DNA from: Dioscorea cayenensis subsp. rotundata
Taxonomy: Eukaryota; Streptophyta; Magnoliopsida; Dioscoreales; Dioscoreaceae
Reading direction: 5' to 3'
DNA length: 64,000 nt
NCBI RefSeq assembly: GCF_009730915.1
Contig: NC_052496.1
Coordinates: 915,875-979,874, forward strand
The translations under genes were made by a program, and so were the position numbers. How positions within the stretch are numbered: the stretch's first letter is position 1; the number at the start of each line of letters is the position of its first letter. Below the pieces are notes generated by a model. It was not told where the DNA came from. It ran no database searches and was given only the letters and a program-made list of their open reading frames with translations. Of the stretch, positions 59,439 to 64,000 are shown piece after piece.

Positions 59439-61953
59439 CTAAAATCTTTTTCTACCCCTTCCTCTCCCTCTCCCTCTTCCTCTGAATTCTCTGCGATCGT
59501 TACTCTCCCCTTGTGACCCACCAAAATTGAACATGCTCATCCTTATCTGTTCTGCTTCCGTATTGCTTGTGCTTCCCTGAATGAATGACAAAAAATTTTA
59601 ATAAGCCATTGCAAGCAAAATTGATAAATTTGATGAATAAAAAGTAGATTGAAGGAACGAAAAATAACATGGTGATCTTCAAAATCCAATTGGTTCTGTA
59701 GTTGCCAAGCTAGCTCTTCATCTTGGCTCACATCTTGATTTTGACCCATCATTGCCGGTTTAGTGATGTTGGCTTTTCGCCTTTCCCAGTCATCTAGAGT
59801 ATAAACCGGGGCCTCCTCCTCCTTTCCCCTCATTCTGTGTTTGTGACCCCTTCCTTGACGATGATCAGGTGTTGCCAGACTCATTTTCTGCAGAAGTTTC
59901 TTAGCAGCAGCTTGGTTTTGAACTGGTACAGCTTCACTCACTGCCAACGCGCATCAATGAAAGCATAGCAGACGTTACAGTATATGATACAGAAAGTATA
60001 GGACCAAATGGATTGTTATACCTTCTTTTGGCCTAGTCTCAGAGCTACCAGGCTTCTCTTCAAGCCTACTTGGTAGAGAATTCACTTTTGAATCTCCCAC
60101 GGTCCTGTCCACCTTACTGTCTCCAGATTGCTTGTCTCTGTCAACATTCAAATGGACCTGATCCTTCCCCAGCTCCCGATCAACAGAATTTCTACTGAAA
60201 GGTGCTGCAAACACATAAACACAACCTTAGATATAGGGTCCTGAATAGATTAGATACATTCATTGAAGAGATACAAACAATTATATAATTGTAAGGACTG
60301 TATATCACTGGGTTTGATAGTAAAGAAAAGAGAGCGTGATATTGAGTTAATATTGCTGAATAACAAAGTACAATGTTCTAGCTCTAATCCATCAGTATCA
60401 AAGAATCCATTCAAATAACTTCTGCTTGCTTCACAGTTGCTACATGAAGTGTATGCTCAATGACCATGAATTATCATTATGGCAGCAAAGATATCAAGTA
60501 CCATGTGAACTGCGAAGATGTGAATGCTCTGCAATTCTTAGTTTCTCAAATGGAGGAGGACCACCATCACCATCACCCTGGGGTGATCTCAACGATGATC
60601 GAGAAAATCCTGAATATTTTCTACTCATCTGCCACTCTTCATAAAGAGATTGCACAAGGCCACCCATTATGGTCACCACTGTAGAATTTAAGCATAGTAT
60701 ACCACTATGAACTGGTATTTTGCTTCCTAAAAGGACCTACAAAGAAAATAAGCAGAATTTTGAAGTAAAATTATACAGATACAAGATATATATATATATA
60801 CACACACCATTCAAGCACTTCATTCATAAGAAAGGAGAAAGAAAGATTGTAAGGTGGATTTAACAACTTCGAAGGAAAGGTGAACAGCCCCAGTCGGTGA
60901 CAGTGATGGTTATGTAGAACACGAGAACATGGTAAACATACAGACGGATTGCAGCTCAAGAAGGAATATATCCAATGTTACGTATTGAGGCATAAATGCA
61001 GTTGGTGGATTTTAGCTTGGAAGAGATCTTTGAACTCTGGTATTTATTTAATGTAGCAAGCAGTGAAGGTTTATTAAAAATTTCAACAAGGTATCAGCTT
61101 ACATCTTCCTAACCAACATCGTTCACTCAATCACTTTGATTGTTTATATTACATAATTAAGGAAGAGCTAATTTCTTTCACAGTCAAATTTAAGCTAACT
61201 TTCTCAATTCAGAATAGTATTCACTAGTTTAAATCACTTGGTCCTCAAGATGAGAAAAAAAAAAAAACGGTGAACAAGCAACTACGTCAGAGACCAGTGT
61301 ACTTTAATTGGTTACAGGGACTGTTTACATAGTTCTATATCACAAGCAACAATTTTTTCAAAAATTTGCAAAACTTGACCTAGATATTAGAAGCACATTA
61401 ACAATGGAAACAACAAAAGCATATTAAATTAATGTTCCAATATAATCTCTATAAAAGCTGAATACTATATCAACATACCTTGGTTCCAGGAATGATCTCT
61501 TCGTTGATAGACGGTGTAGGTGAATACTCAATTGCAGTTACTTCAGAATGCCCATCTGTGAGACCAAATCGAAGAAGACGACGATGGCGCCCTGGAGTTT
61601 GAAAGGAAGCACCGATGCTGCTTTGATATACATCCCTTGCAGAAACAACCTACGGAAATCAAGACCAAGCAAATAACATCAACAAAAAAGCTTGAAAACA
61701 AGAGAAAGAATTGGGGCGAGAGTTCGATTACCTGCAAGACTTTGGGGCCCTGGAGATGGGATGACTTCTTCAAGGACGAAGGATCAGGAAGCGATTTCCC
61801 GCCAAAGGATCTGAGATCCATGTTCAGGAGCTCGGATTCTACGGAATCGACTGAAACGGGGGAGGGTTTGCATGGGATCAGCGACAACACCTCGTCAGAG
61901 TCCCTGAAGCGCCATCCCTTGGAGGTTAGGGTTTCGTGAATCGCTTCCGCCAT
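59439..61953 (-). CDS. TDRD3/RMI1-like OB-fold (DUF1767) protein with RG-rich tail
   Basis: Six exons, 61732-61953, 61479-61649, 60502-60736, 60022-60204, 59669-59940 and 59439-59576, give 406 aa. The N-terminus (MAEAIHETLTSKGWRF) begins the RMI_N/DUF1767 region. The OB-fold follows: PKVLQ|VVSARDVYQSS, HRRLLRFGLTDGHSEVTAIEY, IIPGTK|VLLGSKIPVHSGILCLN. A low-complexity middle follows, then a charged block (APVYTLDDWERRKANITKP) and a tail FRGRGRGRGRGRKRF. Human TDRD3 pairs an OB-fold with a Tudor domain and works with topoisomerase 3-beta; RMI1 works with TOP3-alpha. Here no Tudor domain is visible; the RG repeat could bind RNA and be arginine-methylated. A leader intron (acceptor near 61982) is likely. 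Confidence 0.85.
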
Positions 61954-62900
61954 TGGAGCCCTCTCGGAAGCTGATTGAACCTTAAAAAAGCAGTGTAAAT
62001 GGTCGAGAAAGTTTAGTTTAAACACACATAAATATGAAACTTTTATGGATGAATATGCATACAAACAGTAACTTTATACACAAATAGATTGCTAAATACC
62101 ATGATACCAATTGAGTTTATTATATGTATATATATTGGCTTCAGTGTGTGTCATGTGCGGTGAAAGTTCGAATTTTTCAACTCACAGATAATATTACAGC
62201 TCGAATTTTTCAACTTACAGACAATATTACAACCCACACTCATGATACAGCTCAAATTTTTCAACTCACAGATAATATTACAGTCCACACACACTCATGA
62301 GACAGACATTTGTCACCCTTTTAATATATATATATATATATATTAGTTTCATGGTTATATAAGCTAAATAAAGAATTTTTTTTTTCTTAATAGTGATTTA
62401 GTTTGCTAAATATCAGTATTTATATAGCCTGGATTCAAACAAAAAATACTTAGAATGAGGCTCATCCTTATATATATATATATATATATATATAAAGAAT
62501 GGTGGAGAAATTACTGACGACCACAGCCACAGGTATAGGATTTAAACTATCAACTTTGAGGTAGGAGGAAATTAATATACCAACTGCCAAATCATATGAA
62601 TATATATTTTGGGACAAGAAATGAAAGTTTTCTCTATATAAGGATCTAAAACTTAATATTGATACATTAGCAATTTCAGAGCAGCAACAAAGAAGCACCA
62701 CTAATAAGTATAAACAAGAGAAGGAACCCATGTATACATTAACTCTGTGATCTTATAAGCAGCTAGTCGTCAAGTAGAATGAACAATTTCTCTCCTTATG
62801 AATCAGCCGTACATCGAATATACATACAAGAACGGTTTTTTACATTGATCCCAGAAAAAAAAATTTAAAAAAGGAAAGCTTGAAGAGGCTTGTGAAGAAC
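61954..62900. other. Spacer with simple and short tandem repeats
   Basis: It contains the promoter side of the TDRD3-like gene, (TA)n tracts (about 62323-62342 and 62470-62493) and the short repeat array listed separately. No gene is seen. Confidence 0.4.
62168..62284. repeat. Three-copy 33-bp repeat
   Basis: Units TCGAATTTTTCAACTCACAG + ATAATATTACAGC lie at 62168-62200, 62201-62233 and 62252-62284. The first two abut. An 'acccacactcatgataca' spacer separates the third, and a similar spacer follows it, hinting at a longer compound unit. Confidence 0.85.
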
Positions 62901-63934
62901 TCAGCTGGCCAAGATGGGATTCCTCTCATCGTCGATGTCAACAACAAGAAGGCGATCTGGGTTCAATCCCCTCGGGCCCTCAGAGTAGAGTGTTGGAAGG
63001 TAAGCTTTGTATGCTGGCAAGTATCGAGACACAAAATCTAAAACCTGCAGAGTTTATTGAGATTTTAAATTCACATCAACAATTACCTAATATATAAGAC
63101 TCCTCAAACATCATTCCAAGAAATCAAGTCATTTATAACAAAGTAAATCACTTGCAAAGCCATAAATTTAGAGTGTGCCTCAGAAATGTTGCATGTACGA
63201 AGATGTGATATGAGATATTACCTCCTCGTTAGACATGCCTGGTTTCCCATCTTTCCTCATAGCTATCTCAGCCTGGAATTGAAAAGAATAATACATGCAA
63301 TTCATCACAGATAAAACCAAAATACTAAAGGCAATATAAGTTTCTTCTTCAACATATAAAACTAACCTGCAATCGCCATTGGTATACACAAGTTGGTTCC
63401 CTTATCTTGATAATTATCCATGCTTCAATGAACTTGTCCCATGCATCATAATAAGCTTCCAGATTCTTGTTGACGATTTCCAGCTAACAAAATGAAAGAC
63501 CGAAAGGGTTGATTTGGTATCATTGACTGCTAGAGATCCATGCAAACATTTACTTTAATTTATAATCAGGATTCACCTGTGGGTCTACAGCTTTGACAAC
63601 TTCATTTGGAAGAGGTTTGAACCCAAGCATCCAGCCTTCAAACAATATAACCTGATCACTCCAGTTAGTTACAAATACCATGATGCAATAAGGAGTTCAC
63701 TTCTACGACTTGCAACTTGTTGCAACTTTTCTAATTAAGATTTTCTTACTGTTAGAGGCCCTTTAACTTCTGGCCACGTGGAAGGATCAGATCTGTCACC
63801 TCTTCCACCATATGCAGACTATATACAGAAAGAAAGGTCTTGAGTGAAAATCAATCAATGAATATCAAGATAAAAGAAGGCAGTGGTATGCCTATTATGT
63901 ACCTTATCATAACGTGGAAGCTTCATCTTCATAC
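62901..63934 (-). CDS. GLYK: D-glycerate 3-kinase, C-terminal part (gene continues past window end)
   Basis: Seven 3' exons are visible on the minus strand: 63903-63934, 63750-63818, 63577-63651, 63367-63483, 63222-63272 and 62901-63044 are certain; any further exon lies beyond 63934. They read MKMKLPRYDK, SAYGGRGDRSDPSTWPEV, VILFEGWMLGFKPLPNEVV, LEAYYDAWDKFIEAWIIIKI, AEIAMRKDGKPGMSNEE, and VSRYLPAYKAYLPTLYSEGP ending RNPILAS. GLYK phosphorylates D-glycerate to 3-phosphoglycerate with ATP, the last step of photorespiration, in the chloroplast stroma. The transit peptide and the P-loop lie outside the window. Six exons are listed here; the word seven would include the unseen upstream one. Confidence 0.95.
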
Positions 63935-64000
63935 CTGAAATTTCAAATTAAATGGAGTCATTGGAACGTTGTTCCTTGTTAGTCAAATCACTTAAGTGGA

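Noticed and set aside
17854-64000. A functional multi-gene system or metabolic cluster
   Set aside because: The genes belong to unrelated pathways on mixed strands with separate promoters; nothing indicates co-function.

Overview
This is nuclear DNA from a flowering plant. Nearly all coding genes are split by GT-AG introns with plant-type T-rich acceptors. The gene families are plant-specific (CC-NBS-LRR, Aux/IAA, FRS/FAR1, PsbP-domain, D-glycerate 3-kinase), intergenic DNA is AT-rich, and plant transposons are common. The species cannot be fixed from sequence alone; only CC-type (no TIR) NLRs are visible, which fits a monocot but does not prove one.

Layout. 1-15.6 kb: two tandem minus-strand CC-NBS-LRR resistance-type genes, the first cut by the window edge and degenerate in several NB-ARC motifs, the second intact (898 aa). 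An approximately 11.5 kb transposon island separates them: an 8 kb degenerate PIF/Harbinger element holding a 1.3 kb solo LTR, followed by a 5'-truncated L1-type LINE. 16.2-17.1 kb: a hAT-like non-autonomous element with a perfect 8-bp target duplication. 17.8-32 kb: a dense block with a PsbP-domain lumenal protein gene (minus) sharing a short divergent promoter with a class B DnaJ gene (plus), then a NOPCHAP1-like gene (plus) and an FRS10-like FAR1-family gene (plus). 32.5-35.1 kb: a membrane RING-H2 E3 ligase gene (minus), convergent with FRS10. 36.4-46.4 kb: a gene-poor stretch with a LINE fragment carrying a SINE (17-bp target duplication), a 230-bp tandem duplication, a hairpin-ended MITE and an (AT)30 tract. 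46.8-64 kb: Aux/IAA (plus), PP2A B' subunit (plus), PGR/TMEM19-type DUF92 membrane protein (minus), TDRD3/RMI1-like OB-fold protein (minus) and the 3' part of D-glycerate 3-kinase (minus, continuing past the window end).

The genes do not form one pathway. They are a normal mix of housekeeping, signalling and defence genes. I rebuilt exon structures by matching splice sites to reading frame and family sequence; for every complete spliced gene the exon lengths sum to a whole number of codons. I see no convincing undescribed multi-gene system. The best leads are the degenerate NLR paralogue with its intact partner, the GC-AG intron in the DnaJ gene, and several cleanly delimited transposon insertions.
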